Positions 10,555 to 19,222 of a stretch of DNA of 64,000 nucleotides are shown one piece after another (positions within the stretch are counted from its first letter, which is position 1; every line of letters begins with the position of its first letter). Made by a program: the position numbers and the translations under genes. Below the pieces are notes generated by a model. It had not been told where the DNA came from. It did not search any database and was given only the letters and a program-made list of their open reading frames with translations. The DNA is from Terribacillus saccharophilus (GTDB taxonomy: Bacteria; Bacillota; Bacilli; Bacillales; Amphibacillaceae): assembly GCF_002272075.1 (NCBI RefSeq), contig NZ_NPBJ01000006.1, forward strand, positions 1-64,000, in the 5' to 3' direction.

Positions 10555-11233
10555 TTAACATTCTCCTCTCGAAACTGCTGATGCCCGGACGTTTGCGAAT
10601 CACTGCCTGCAAACGGTCAATGATAATCTTTTCCTGTTCATCATCGATATGTCCGCATTCCATATAAACACCATCTGTCTCATGATCGGGAGCGCGGCTG
10701 ATATAATCCGCTATTCGAAGCTGCGTCGGATTCATATATGAAGCAGCAATGACAGCATCAGCGTTGCCATCCTTGCCGGCATGCGCTATCCCAAGCAAAT
10801 TCCCCATGACGAAAATATTTCCGGTAGCTGTCACACAGCCCCCGGGATTTACATCTCCAAGCAGCAGTAAGTCACCCTTTACTTCCAGTACCTGACCAGA
10901 ACGGACGACACGGCTGACAGCCTTCACTTCTGCTTCTTCCTTCCACTCATTTGCCGCTTGTTTCGTAATGACATCAGAATGGATGGATTCAATTTTTAAT
11001 CGCTGTTTACTCGTAATCATCTTACAGAGGATTTCCTCCTGCTCCTTGTACAAATACCTGTTGCCTAATTGAATATGTACACCTACAAGGTGATCAGCCG
11101 AATCAATACGATTAGCAGCAAGCTTCTCTTCCAGTTCCTTCAGCAAATCCTCGAAAGAGCAGGCATCATCCATATGCAAGGATAACCCTTCCCGGGTACC
11201 TTTGATCGTGATGATCTGTTTGTTTCCAATCAA
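10547..11233 (-). CDS. minC: Septum site-determining protein MinC
   Basis: This 228-residue protein joins an N-terminal FtsZ-interacting domain (about 1-100, with LSLHMDDACSFEDLL) to a C-terminal beta-helical MinD-binding domain (LLGDVNPGGCVTATGNI). It inhibits Z-ring formation together with MinD. The TTG at 11231-11233 is preferred because GGAGGTG lies six bases before it. A GTG three codons earlier is part of that ribosome-binding site. Confidence 0.94.
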   Translation of the reverse strand: MIGNKQIITIKGTREGLSLHMDDACSFEDLLKELEEKLAANRIDSADHLVGVHIQLGNRYLYKEQEEILCKMITSKQRLKIESIHSDVITKQAANEWKEEAEVKAVSRVVRSGQVLEVKGDLLLLGDVNPGGCVTATGNIFVMGNLLGIAHAGKDGNADAVIAASYMNPTQLRIADYISRAPDHETDGVYMECGHIDDEQEKIIIDRLQAVIRKRPGISSFERRMLNG

Positions 11234-11268
11234 GATGGTCACCTCCGTTCGTCGTCTGATTTTCTTCT

Positions 11269-11808
11269 CTATAAGCTAGTCGTTCTTCTAAGCTGCGAAT
11301 CGGACCATTTCTGCAGAGGCTTGTGGAAAATCAGATACAAGATTACAAGCATGATAAGGTTGGCGCCAAGCGTCGGCAAGAGACGGTGCACTAGATATGT
11401 ACCGAATCCAATAGGCGTGATGCCAATTAAATGATAGATAAAATAGCCAATCATATCGGCAAAAACTATCGACAGCATCCCCAGCAATGCAGCTACAAGA
11501 ATATTACCATGCAGCACTCTGCGCAGTTCCAGGATCAAATAGATGCTGAATCCGTATGTGAACATATAGACGCCAAGCATATCTGTATAGACGATATCTT
11601 TCAGCAGCCCGAAGATAAGCGCATATAACAGGCTGTAGTATGAATTATCCAAGTCATAAAGCATAGCAATCAGTACAAGGAACAAAAGACTCCAATGCGG
11701 AATCAGCCAAGTGTCACCGCCAACAAACTGCTCTGGCAGCATGGCGGTGGCAACTCCTTCAAGACAAACGATCAAAAGCATGATCAGGGGCAAGTATAGC
11801 TTTTTCAT
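11269..11808 (-). CDS. mreD: Rod shape-determining membrane protein MreD
   Basis: The 179-residue protein has five or six hydrophobic segments and the MreD pattern SLLYALIFGLLKDIVY. It is part of the elongasome together with MreB and MreC. Its ATG overlaps the mreC stop (TGATG), so translation is coupled. Confidence 0.93.
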   Translation of the reverse strand: MKKLYLPLIMLLIVCLEGVATAMLPEQFVGGDTWLIPHWSLLFLVLIAMLYDLDNSYYSLLYALIFGLLKDIVYTDMLGVYMFTYGFSIYLILELRRVLHGNILVAALLGMLSIVFADMIGYFIYHLIGITPIGFGTYLVHRLLPTLGANLIMLVILYLIFHKPLQKWSDSQLRRTTSL

Positions 11809-12704
11809 CACAGACCCTCATCTCCGTTACTCGAAGAAGCGTCTTCAGAAGCAGCATCTATAACTAAAACCTTATCGATGTCATAAAGATCTGCAGTAGG
11901 CTTAACGTGAACCGTTTGAGATAAACCATACTCATCTAGTTCAACCGAGTCCACTTCTCCGATAGAGAGAGCCTCTGGGAATACTCCACCAAGACCAGAA
12001 GATGTAACTAAAGATCCTTTTTTAACTTCTAAATCGGGTTTCACTCCTGTGAACAGCAGCATGCCATCCTTCTCATCATAGCCTTCAATCAAACCGAAAA
12101 TGGGATCCTGAGTGTCTCCGTCCTCATTTTCTCCTCCGTCAATCTTGGCAGATATGCGGTTGGTTTCATTAAACCCACTTAATAATTGGACAGATGCCGT
12201 GCTGCGACTTACGTCTTCTACTTTTCCAACTAAACCGCTCGCTGTCATGACCGCCATGTTCGTGCTAATACCGTCGTCGGATCCTTTATCAATTGTCAGC
12301 TGATCGAACCAACCCTCTGGACTGCGGACAATTACATCAGCCGGAATCGGGTTGTAATCCATCGAAGTGTACTGATTGAACTTGTCAATTGTCTGCTGCA
12401 ATTCATCGTTCTGGTGTTCCAGTTCCTGATTGCGGGACATCAAGCCTTTGTAATCGTCCACTTTCGATTTAAGCACCTGGTTTTCTTCATAGGTGTTCTT
12501 AAGATCTTTAATATTTGTCATTACCGTAGAGGTGAATTGTGCAGGTTTGGAGAAAATATTCTGCACGAATCCTACGGTATCACTGATTATTTGTTCTGGT
12601 AATGTCTGGCTGCTCCGATCCCTGGTTGAAAAGCCGATCAATCCGACAAGGATGATGATTGCAATCAGGAATAAGAACATCCTTTTTTTCTTAAAGAAAT
12701 TCAT
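11808..12704 (-). CDS. mreC: Rod shape-determining protein MreC
   Basis: The 298-residue protein has one N-terminal membrane anchor (about 8-25), a coiled coil (about 65-110, with QELEHQNDELQQTI) and the extracellular MreC beta domains. It links MreB filaments to cell-wall synthases. GGGTG precedes the ATG, and it sits 12 bp after mreB. Confidence 0.95.
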   Translation of the reverse strand: MNFFKKKRMFLFLIAIIILVGLIGFSTRDRSSQTLPEQIISDTVGFVQNIFSKPAQFTSTVMTNIKDLKNTYEENQVLKSKVDDYKGLMSRNQELEHQNDELQQTIDKFNQYTSMDYNPIPADVIVRSPEGWFDQLTIDKGSDDGISTNMAVMTASGLVGKVEDVSRSTASVQLLSGFNETNRISAKIDGGENEDGDTQDPIFGLIEGYDEKDGMLLFTGVKPDLEVKKGSLVTSSGLGGVFPEALSIGEVDSVELDEYGLSQTVHVKPTADLYDIDKVLVIDAASEDASSSNGDEGL

Positions 12705-12716
12705 AATTCACCCAAC

Positions 12717-13757
12717 TTAATTTTTGATAGCTTTGGAAAATACATGTGGATGTGAACGGAAGTGCTCGATGAACTCCAGTGATTTACCTGTACCGATAGC
12801 TACACTGTCAAGCGGATTTTCCGCAACAAAAACTGGCATTTTTGTCTCTTCACTGATAACGCTATCCAGATTACGAAGCAATGCGCCGCCACCTGAAAGC
12901 ACGATACCGCGATCCATGATATCAGCAGCTAGTTCAGGCGGTGTTTTTTCTAATGTAAGCTTCACAGCATCTACAATCGCACTGACTGTATCCGCTAAAG
13001 CACCGGAAATTTCCTTTGCGCTCACACTGATTGTCTTCGGAAGACCAGTCAGCAGATCACGTCCGCGGATTTCTGTTTCTTCATCCGGCTCTGGCACTCC
13101 AGCATGACCAAGATCCATCTTCAATTGTTCCGCAGAGCGTTCACCGATCATAAGGTTGTACGTTTTGCGGATGTATTGGATGATCGCTTCATCCATATCA
13201 TCTCCGGCTGTTCGGATAGACTGACTTGTTACAATACCACCTAAACTGATAATAGCAACCTCTGTCGTACCGCCGCCGATATCAACGATCATACTGCCAG
13301 TTGGTTCCCATACAGGAAGTCCTGCACCGATTGCAGCAGCGAATGGCTCAGCAATTGGGAAAGCATCCTTTGCACCTGCTTGTTTTGCAGCATCGATAAC
13401 CGCACGTTCCTCAACCATTGTAATACCAGACGGTACACATACCATTACGTTCGGCTTCTTCGCGAAGGAAGAACGATTACGCTGTGCTTGCTTAATGTAA
13501 TACTTCATCATTGTCGCTGTTGTATCATAATCCGCGATGACACCATCTTTCATCGGACGGATAACACGGATATTTCCTGGAGTTCTGCCAATCATATTAC
13601 GAGCGTCGCCGCCAACTGCCTCTACCTGGCCTGTTTCTACATTTGTCGCCACGACAGAAGGCTCACGGACGACTACGCCTTTCCCTTTTACAAAAACCAA
13701 TGTATTTGCTGTGCCCAAGTCGATGCCCAGGTCTTGTGAAAAACTGAATTTCGCCAC
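12717..13757 (-). CDS. mreB: Rod shape-determining actin homologue MreB
   Basis: This 346-residue actin-fold protein has phosphate-1 motif [10 protein letters not shown] and phosphate-2 motif [14 protein letters not shown], with an adenosine motif near [10 protein letters not shown]. It forms membrane-bound filaments guiding lateral wall synthesis. The GTG start at 13755-13757 follows AAAGGAG. It heads the mreBCD-minCD unit. Confidence 0.98.
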   Translation of the reverse strand: MAKFSFSQDLGIDLGTANTLVFVKGKGVVVREPSVVATNVETGQVEAVGGDARNMIGRTPGNIRVIRPMKDGVIADYDTTATMMKYYIKQAQRNRSSFAKKPNVMVCVPSGITMVEERAVIDAAKQAGAKDAFPIAEPFAAAIGAGLPVWEPTGSMIVDIGGGTTEVAIISLGGIVTSQSIRTAGDDMDEAIIQYIRKTYNLMIGERSAEQLKMDLGHAGVPEPDEETEIRGRDLLTGLPKTISVSAKEISGALADTVSAIVDAVKLTLEKTPPELAADIMDRGIVLSGGGALLRNLDSVISEETKMPVFVAENPLDSVAIGTGKSLEFIEHFRSHPHVFSKAIKN

Positions 13758-14002
13758 AATTAATTCTCCTTTTCCGAGTCCGTTCGTGTTTCAGCAAAGC
13801 TGCTTGACAGCAGTGCATACTTTTCATATATTGTCTCATTATGTTGTACTTTATCATATCAGATATTATATCCAATAGACATAGTTGTAAGGTATAAAGC
13901 ATACCATCAGAAGAAGCGCCAGCTAGTAAGGTGTACCATGCTAGGCGCTTCTCTACAAAGCTAGTTCCAATTATACGAGAAAACCAAAAAAATAGATAGT
14001 AA

Positions 14003-14689
14003 TTACAGGTATCCTTTTTCCTTCAATGAAATAAACTTTCGGTCACCGATGACAAGATGATCCAAAAGCTCTATTCCGATCATCTTGCCGCACTCCAGCA
14101 AACGTTTTGTAACATGAATATCTTCCTGTGAAGGTGATGGATCACCGGAGGGATGATTATGTGCACAGATGATGCTAGCAGCGGAACGACGGACAGCTTC
14201 GCGGAAGATCTCGCGGGGATGAACGATGGAGGCATTTAAACTGCCAATGAAGATGGTCTGACGATGGATGATGTGATTCTTTGTATTGAGAAATAAGACG
14301 ACAAAATGCTCCTGACTAAGATTGCGCATTTCTTCCATTACATAATCTGCCCCGTCCTTAGGGCTGCGTATTGTATAACGTTCTGCCGGCTTGTATCGAT
14401 ACAGCCTTTGCCCCAGCTCAATCGCAGCCAAAATAAGCACTCCTTTAGCCGTCCCGATTCCTTTAATAGCAGTCAGCTCTTCAATGGTCGCATCACGCAG
14501 GAGCTGCAAACCTTCGAAATGCATCAAAAGCCGCTGAGCAAGTAATGTAACAGACTCATCCTTTGTACCGCTTCCTAACAGGATGGCGAACAATTCCGCA
14601 TTGGACAAATGCGCAGGACCTAGCTCCAGCAGCCTTTCGCGTGGACGATCTTCCTTCGGCACCGATTTTATCGCCATTTCAGTATGCAA
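14003..14689 (-). CDS. radC: DNA repair protein RadC (JAMM domain)
   Basis: An N-terminal helix-hairpin-helix region (LTAIKGIGTAKGVLILAAIELG) is followed by a JAMM/MPN+ metalloprotease-like domain with HNHPSGDPSPSQED, the zinc ligands of RadC. The biological role is unsettled despite the name. The TTG at 14687-14689 is preferred because GAAGGCGG lies seven bases before it. An ATG at 14677 and a longer reading from 14773 are alternatives. In B. subtilis maf precedes radC; it is absent here. Confidence 0.9.
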   Translation of the reverse strand: MHTEMAIKSVPKEDRPRERLLELGPAHLSNAELFAILLGSGTKDESVTLLAQRLLMHFEGLQLLRDATIEELTAIKGIGTAKGVLILAAIELGQRLYRYKPAERYTIRSPKDGADYVMEEMRNLSQEHFVVLFLNTKNHIIHRQTIFIGSLNASIVHPREIFREAVRRSAASIICAHNHPSGDPSPSQEDIHVTKRLLECGKMIGIELLDHLVIGDRKFISLKEKGYL

Positions 14690-14842
14690 CAAAAAACCGC
14701 CTTCCTTCTGACTCGGATTCCTGTGTGGCAGACAGGTTACGAGAAGCTTATCGGAAGACGGCGCTCTATTCAAATTGATAAATTGAAATTTTATTACGTC
14801 TCTCTGTAAGATAATGAAGTAATTAGATCAAAAAAATCAAGT

Positions 14843-15670
14843 TCATTGACCGCCAGCTGCTAGAGTAGCAGCTTCCTGCCATACCGGCAGCATCATACTA
14901 GCTGTGAATGTTCCTTGCTCCATAGCATTGACTGCTTCATCAGATGCCGTTTTAACGCTCTCAGCTTCCGCCGGGATTTTTTCCTGCCAAGCTTTCCAAA
15001 GAGCCGGATCCTGATTATCTCCTGCAGCAAGCAAAACGGCCAGCTCGTCCAGCCAAGCACTGCTAGCAGCTTCAACTCCTGGATCCCATTGTTTTACATA
15101 GCTTTCATAGCCTTGCGCCTGCAGCTGGGAACCAAGTGTATCAGCTTCTTCCTGAGATCCTGCCATACCTGTCAGCAAGAAGAATTGACCGTTCTTTTCC
15201 CATAGCACCGCCGGAATCCCTGCATCTGCGTATTTCTGGACGACATCTTGACCGATGTCCTCTTGATTATAGACGCCTCCCTGCACAACGTAAGCTGTCA
15301 AATCACCAAACGCTCCAGCGTTAGCAGCAGCTTCCTTTGTCGCTATCGGGGCTGCCACGCCATTTGTCTCAGATTCAATACCCGCCGTATAACGAAGCAG
15401 CAGGAATCCTAGCACGACTCCTATAAGCGCAGCACCCAGTGCAGCTGCAGCCAGCTTTTTCGCAAAAGGAGACAAAGATACTCCATTTTTTTCTGATTTC
15501 TTCTTATGCAATTGATCTAATACAGGAACATCCTTTTCGACCGTTGCCGCCGCTTCTTCGTCATAAAGTGTGTAGCTTCCCTCGCCGACCATCTCTTCTT
15601 TTGACTGCTGCTGTTGCTTCTTCTGCTTTTTACCGCCAATCTTGACGGAAAAACCCTTTTTCTCTTCCAT
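14843..15670 (-). CDS. SPOR-domain membrane protein (SpoIIB-like)
   Basis: The 275-residue protein has a charged cytoplasmic head with KKQKKQQQQ, one membrane segment (73-92) and an extracellular SPOR-type domain (about 120-195, LTAYVVQGGVYNQEDI). SPOR domains bind denuded septal glycan. SpoIIB has this layout and this chromosomal position between comC and radC in Bacillus, and helps septal wall thinning during engulfment. Assignment rests on architecture and synteny, not close identity. ATG 15668-15670 follows AGAGGTG. A terminator separates it from pilO. Confidence 0.75.
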   Translation of the reverse strand: MEEKKGFSVKIGGKKQKKQQQQSKEEMVGEGSYTLYDEEAAATVEKDVPVLDQLHKKKSEKNGVSLSPFAKKLAAAALGAALIGVVLGFLLLRYTAGIESETNGVAAPIATKEAAANAGAFGDLTAYVVQGGVYNQEDIGQDVVQKYADAGIPAVLWEKNGQFFLLTGMAGSQEEADTLGSQLQAQGYESYVKQWDPGVEAASSAWLDELAVLLAAGDNQDPALWKAWQEKIPAEAESVKTASDEAVNAMEQGTFTASMMLPVWQEAATLAAGGQ

Positions 15671-15745
15671 CCTGGCACCTCTTTTATGATTGATTGGCTC
15701 AACTCTAGCACAGCTAGAAATAGAAGTAAGAGAAATGCTGTCGAG

Positions 15746-15785
15746 ACAAAAAAAGAGTGTTCGACAGGAAGAACCTATCAAACAC
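15746..15785 (-). terminator. Terminator after pilO
   Basis: Arms 15759-15768 and 15774-15783 form a ten-pair stem with two G-U pairs, followed by seven T on the minus strand (15748-15754). It ends the pilus operon before the SPOR-domain gene. Confidence 0.8.
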
Positions 15786-15798
15786 GCTTTTCTACGAA

Positions 15799-16287
15799 TT
15801 AAGAAGCAGGATTATAAAATACCCGTAAAGATATCGTTGCAATATAGCTATTTTCCGAAGCATTTGTCACGTCAATTTGTTCTATTTCGGCTTTCCGTTT
15901 CATACCATCAACTTCGGTTAAGAATTGGTGCAAAGCTTTATAATCAGAAGAGTCCGTACTTAATTGATAGACATACGCCCCCTCAGAATCTGTTTCTGAA
16001 TCATTATTAATGGACGTAATCGTTGTATCATTTGCATTTGCTATTTTCGCTAATTCTTTCAGCAGTTCATTTTCAAGCGGAGCTTCTGGTACTACCCCTT
16101 GTTCAGCAGGAGCTGTTGATGCGTCAAGAAGTCTCTCTTGATTAGCGACTGCTGTCTCTACTATGCTTGTCTCGTTTTTCATAGGCATAACATAAAGAAC
16201 AAAACACATCACGGTAAGCAAGATTACAAGCAAAAAGGAAAATATCATGATTTTACGTCGTTGAGATGCATCCGACCAGTTCATCAT
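15799..16287 (-). CDS. pilO: PilO-like type IV pilus alignment protein
   Basis: This 162-residue protein has one N-terminal membrane helix (about 15-34, MIFSFLLVILLTVMCFVLY), a short coiled stretch and a C-terminal ferredoxin-like domain. This is the PilO/GspM layout; sequence identity in this family is low, so the call relies on position after pilM and pilN. The ATG at 16285-16287 overlaps the pilN stop (ATGA). With PilM and PilN it should form the inner-membrane alignment complex. Confidence 0.8.
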   Translation of the reverse strand: MMNWSDASQRRKIMIFSFLLVILLTVMCFVLYVMPMKNETSIVETAVANQERLLDASTAPAEQGVVPEAPLENELLKELAKIANANDTTITSINNDSETDSEGAYVYQLSTDSSDYKALHQFLTEVDGMKRKAEIEQIDVTNASENSYIATISLRVFYNPAS

Positions 16288-16787
16288 TCTCCATTCACCT
16301 CGCTTGTCCATGCTGCTTGATCAACTGTAATCGTAAAGACAGCTTGGAAACTGTCTGCTCCCTGAGGCGTTAAGGATTGTAAACTAGCGCGCGATACATA
16401 GCTCGTGTCCTGCACTTGCTGAATATAATCCGCAGCAGCATCGGTACTATTAACAAGCAGTGTAACTGTAATAGGCTCAGTGCCAGGGCTGGTGTAGCTA
16501 ATTAAATCTGTTCCTTTTGGTGCCAGTCCCTGCAATTTGTCCATCAATTCGACGCTATATGGCAGTGCTGTTCCGTTATTACCTGCTACGACAGTTGTTT
16601 GTGCATCCAGCAAAGTCTGATTAGAAGCTTGCTTCGCTTCAAGATCGGATAGTTGACCTTTCGCAGCCAGCAATTGCCATGTAAATATCACAGCACAAAT
16701 GAGGATCAGTCCACCAAGAATACTGAGGAACAGAATCGGGGAGCGCTGCGTGTCTGATTGTTTTCGAAGTAAGTTGATTTCGAGCAT
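16284..16787 (-). CDS. pilN: PilN-like type IV pilus protein
   Basis: The 167-residue protein begins MLEINLLRKQ, the short N-terminal motif by which PilN docks into PilM. It continues with one membrane helix (about 19-40), a coiled segment and a PilN-type alpha/beta domain. It is directly downstream of pilM and overlaps pilO by 4 bp. Confidence 0.88.
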   Translation of the reverse strand: MLEINLLRKQSDTQRSPILFLSILGGLILICAVIFTWQLLAAKGQLSDLEAKQASNQTLLDAQTTVVAGNNGTALPYSVELMDKLQGLAPKGTDLISYTSPGTEPITVTLLVNSTDAAADYIQQVQDTSYVSRASLQSLTPQGADSFQAVFTITVDQAAWTSEVNGE

Positions 16788-16801
16788 TTCTTCTGTCCCC
16801 T

Positions 16802-17749
16802 TTATAGCTTCTTCATGGATAGACCGAGCACATCAGCATAAGCCAACGGCAGTTCGTCCATCATCTCTTGCTTGAATGTGATCGTCTCAATCTGCAAACG
16901 CTGCCGAAGCTCGTTCATCACGTCACCCAAGTTTTCATAATCTCCGGATACAAGCAGCTTTGTAACACCAGCTTCGCCATTCATCACTGAATAACGGTAG
17001 AAATCCATGAACCGCTCGATTTCTGTTAGCTGTTCTTCCAAATACGCTCGAACCCGATCTGCTTCCTCTTGATAAAACAAATCCTGCTCCATATGATCCT
17101 GTAAATTACCAAAGCTCGTCTGTGGCTGGCGGATGAATAACGGCATATCCTGATGGAAAGCAGTTAGAATCAAGCCGCTATGATTCCATTGTAATAGAAG
17201 CAAATGGTCCTCAATTGTTTCCTTGTATTGTTCTATGTATAAACGATAAAGAGATAGCGAAGCCAAGTCTGCAGCAACAGGCTGAAGCCCAGCTTCCTTA
17301 AAAGCTTGTTGATAAGCCTCCACACGCCGTCCCGGATAAGCAACAAGCAGGATCGTGTTTGATTCTTCGCCTTCCTCAAGCACTTCAAAATCCAAAACCG
17401 GACCTTCAAACGGCAGCTGAATTGTATGCTCCAGCTCCGTATACAGAAATGGCTTAATTTCTTCCCGCTTCAATTGCTTCGGAACTTGATGTTGGCGCAG
17501 CGTCACAGCTTGGTCTGGCAGCGTGAACAATAAATCTCGGCCCTTCCAGCTGTTTTCCTCAACTAATTTACGAACAGCTTTCGTCAGCTGATCCCTATCC
17601 TCCAGTTTCCCCTGGCGGATTGTCCCCTGCGGCAGCTCTAAGCTGCCGAAATTATTTCCTTTGCGGAAGCCAGCCGGTTCACCTGCCATATAACGCAAAA
17701 CCGTTTCCTGTATGATGATGTACACTTGTTTGCTTTGCTTCTTAAACAT
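16802..17749 (-). CDS. pilM: PilM-like actin-fold type IV pilus protein
   Basis: This 315-residue cytoplasmic protein is related to PilM/FtsA, with a divergent N-terminal segment (VYIIIQETVLRYM) and a downstream shared-fold region near LLLLQWNHSGLILTAF. It would bind the PilN tail and form the cytoplasmic ring of the pilus machine. Gram-positive PilM proteins are strongly diverged, so support comes mainly from the PilM-PilN-PilO gene order. Confidence 0.85.
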   Translation of the reverse strand: MFKKQSKQVYIIIQETVLRYMAGEPAGFRKGNNFGSLELPQGTIRQGKLEDRDQLTKAVRKLVEENSWKGRDLLFTLPDQAVTLRQHQVPKQLKREEIKPFLYTELEHTIQLPFEGPVLDFEVLEEGEESNTILLVAYPGRRVEAYQQAFKEAGLQPVAADLASLSLYRLYIEQYKETIEDHLLLLQWNHSGLILTAFHQDMPLFIRQPQTSFGNLQDHMEQDLFYQEEADRVRAYLEEQLTEIERFMDFYRYSVMNGEAGVTKLLVSGDYENLGDVMNELRQRLQIETITFKQEMMDELPLAYADVLGLSMKKL

Positions 17750-17762
17750 GCTCTTCCCTCAT

Positions 17763-18518
17763 TTAAAAGAATGAATTAATGTACCAGCTAATCATTGCGT
17801 CACCGTGAAAATAAGTGATCAATACGCCTAACAAAATATACGGACCAAATGGTATAGCCTGTTTCCGTTTGAGTATCTTCGCAGATAGGAGGACTAGACT
17901 TATAACAGCTCCTATAATAGAAGATAGGAAGAAAGTGAGTAACACACCCTTCCAGCCCAATACAACACCAAGCACAACAAATAACTTCAAATCTCCACCA
18001 CCCATACCTCCCCGGCTGAATAGAATGACGAGGAAAAGCAGGACAAACGCTACAGCAGCTCCAATAATTGAGTCCCACCAGGGATCCAATGGAGTGATGA
18101 TACGGAGAATGATGAATAGAGGAAGGAAGAAGATTAAGATCTTATTCGGAATGAGCATGAACCGCATATCCGTTACAAATAGAATCGCAGCCATTGATAC
18201 TAATACAAATGCTGTAACCAGTTCCCACTGCAGTCCGATCATATAAAGGCTATATCCGAACAGTAGACCAGTCGCTAGCTCAGTGAAAGGATAAAGAGGT
18301 GAAATCTTCTGTTTACAGTTACGGCATTTCCCTCGGAGTACTATATAAGAAACTACTGGGAATAGGTCGTATGCCTTGATTTGATGTTTGCAGTTTGGAC
18401 AGTATGATCGTTCTGATTGGAACATTTTCTTTTCTGGGACACGCATTCCGACGACGTTGTAGAAGGAACCGAGGACGGCGCCAAGTATGATAAAGTAAAT
18501 TAGTAGGAAAATCGACAT
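17763..18518 (-). CDS. comC: Prepilin peptidase (PilD/ComC family)
   Basis: This 251-residue membrane aspartyl protease carries the zinc-binding tetracysteine CPNC (40-43) and CRNC (65-68), and the catalytic GGGDLK segment. It cleaves prepilins at G|F and methylates the new N terminus. It should process the major pilin encoded upstream and the minor pilins, and possibly ComG pseudopilins encoded elsewhere. It occupies the comC position seen in B. subtilis. Confidence 0.95.
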   Translation of the reverse strand: MSIFLLIYFIILGAVLGSFYNVVGMRVPEKKMFQSERSYCPNCKHQIKAYDLFPVVSYIVLRGKCRNCKQKISPLYPFTELATGLLFGYSLYMIGLQWELVTAFVLVSMAAILFVTDMRFMLIPNKILIFFLPLFIILRIITPLDPWWDSIIGAAVAFVLLFLVILFSRGGMGGGDLKLFVVLGVVLGWKGVLLTFFLSSIIGAVISLVLLSAKILKRKQAIPFGPYILLGVLITYFHGDAMISWYINSFF

Positions 18519-18542
18519 ATTATCACTCCTTGCTTATGTAAA

Positions 18543-18575
18543 GACAGAAATCTCTCACTAGGAGAGATTTCTGTT
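18543..18575 (-). terminator. Hairpin between major pilin and prepilin peptidase genes
   Basis: ACAGAAATCTCTC (18544-18556) and GAGAGATTTCTGT (18562-18574) form a 13-pair perfect stem. The T tract on the minus strand is weak. It probably works as an attenuator or mRNA-stabilising 3' end giving more pilin than machinery transcript. Confidence 0.7.
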
Positions 18576-18585
18576 ATAGTTATTA

Positions 18586-19002
18586 TTATTTTCCAGAATC
18601 AGTAGTTGTTTCTTTTGATCCTGCTGTTCCTTTAGCACTTCCAGCTACAATTTCAGCAGTCCATTGACCATTCTGTAATTGTGCAAAACTATCGTCTCTA
18701 TCATAAGGAGAGCCCTCATCTTCAGGATTTGTTGGAGCACTAAGATACTCTTTTTCAATCAAATAATCTAATGTATATTTATTATTTGTTCCTTCGTCAC
18801 CTTGTGCCTGTGCAAGTCTTGCCGCTTCAATCATCTGTTGCGCGTTAGAATCATGTGCATCTTGTTTACTATCGCCAATTAAATTAGCAATTACTGGAAT
18901 AGCAATCGCTGCTAGAATACCTAAAATAACAATAACTGCAAGCAACTCAACAAGCGTAAAACCTTTTTCCGATTTCAGTTTCTTACTTAAAAACTTCTTC
19001 AT
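18586..19002 (-). CDS. pilA: Major type IV pilin
   Basis: The 138-residue prepilin has a basic leader (MKKFLSKKLKSEKG), cleavage after Gly14, Phe at +1 and Glu at +5. The long hydrophobic assembly helix LLAVIVILGILAAIAIPVIA follows, then a short globular domain and a Ser/Thr/Gly-rich tail, with no cysteine pair. The start is ATG 19000-19002; GGAGGAGTG precedes it and an in-frame GTG lies inside that site. It is expressed from its own promoter through a c-di-GMP-II riboswitch leader and is followed by a strong hairpin. Confidence 0.93.
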   Translation of the reverse strand: MKKFLSKKLKSEKGFTLVELLAVIVILGILAAIAIPVIANLIGDSKQDAHDSNAQQMIEAARLAQAQGDEGTNNKYTLDYLIEKEYLSAPTNPEDEGSPYDRDDSFAQLQNGQWTAEIVAGSAKGTAGSKETTTDSGK

Positions 19003-19054
19003 TGTGGACACTCCTCCGATATGTAGTTGTTTCCGGCCATAGGGAAACAGTCTT
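19003..19054 (-). promoter_or_regulatory. Expression platform between riboswitch and pilin start
   Basis: The element GGCCGG (plus-strand 19033-19038) can pair with CCGGCC in the 3' part of the aptamer (19064-19069). Alternatively the 20-nt segment 19029-19048 folds into a GTTTCC/GGAAAC hairpin. These two folds are mutually exclusive. No T tract follows, so control is more likely translational or through RNA stability than intrinsic termination. Confidence 0.55.
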
Positions 19055-19137
19055 GATCAATTTGGCCGGTTGCACTACTAGCTCCAAAATAACCAAGTGC
19101 CCACATAAGGTTATTTCATCGTCGCTTCCTATTAATC
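19055..19137 (-). ncRNA. Cyclic-di-GMP-II riboswitch aptamer before the major pilin gene
   Basis: The minus strand reads AGGAAGC...GATGAAATAACC...GGGCACTTGG...TTGGAGCTAGTAGTGC then AACCGGCC. This follows the class II c-di-GMP riboswitch core known from Clostridium segment by segment (GGAAAC, GATGAA, GGGCACTTG, TAGTAGTGCAACCG). P1 is GATTAAT (19131-19137) with ATTGATC (19055-19061). Only the pilin lies between it and the next hairpin. In Clostridioides difficile the same class sits before pilA1 and switches pili on with c-di-GMP, so activation is the likely sense here. Confidence 0.92.
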
Positions 19138-19144
19138 TAGTAAG

Positions 19145-19154
19145 ATTATATCAA
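19145..19154 (-). promoter_or_regulatory. Extended -10 promoter for the riboswitch-pilA transcript
   Basis: TTGATATAAT on the minus strand contains TG-N-TATAAT. The predicted start falls at about 19138, exactly at the first base of riboswitch P1. No good -35 is present, as expected for an extended -10 promoter. Confidence 0.65.
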
Positions 19155-19222
19155 AAGACCCAAGAAATTCTACCCATTACATGAAAAATTTACAGTTATT
19201 CTGTCGTTCTTATAGTTATTTG

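Noticed and set aside
13758-14002. Possible riboswitch or small RNA between radC and mreB
   Set aside because: No conserved aptamer blocks or strong terminator were seen. It is more simply the mreB promoter region.
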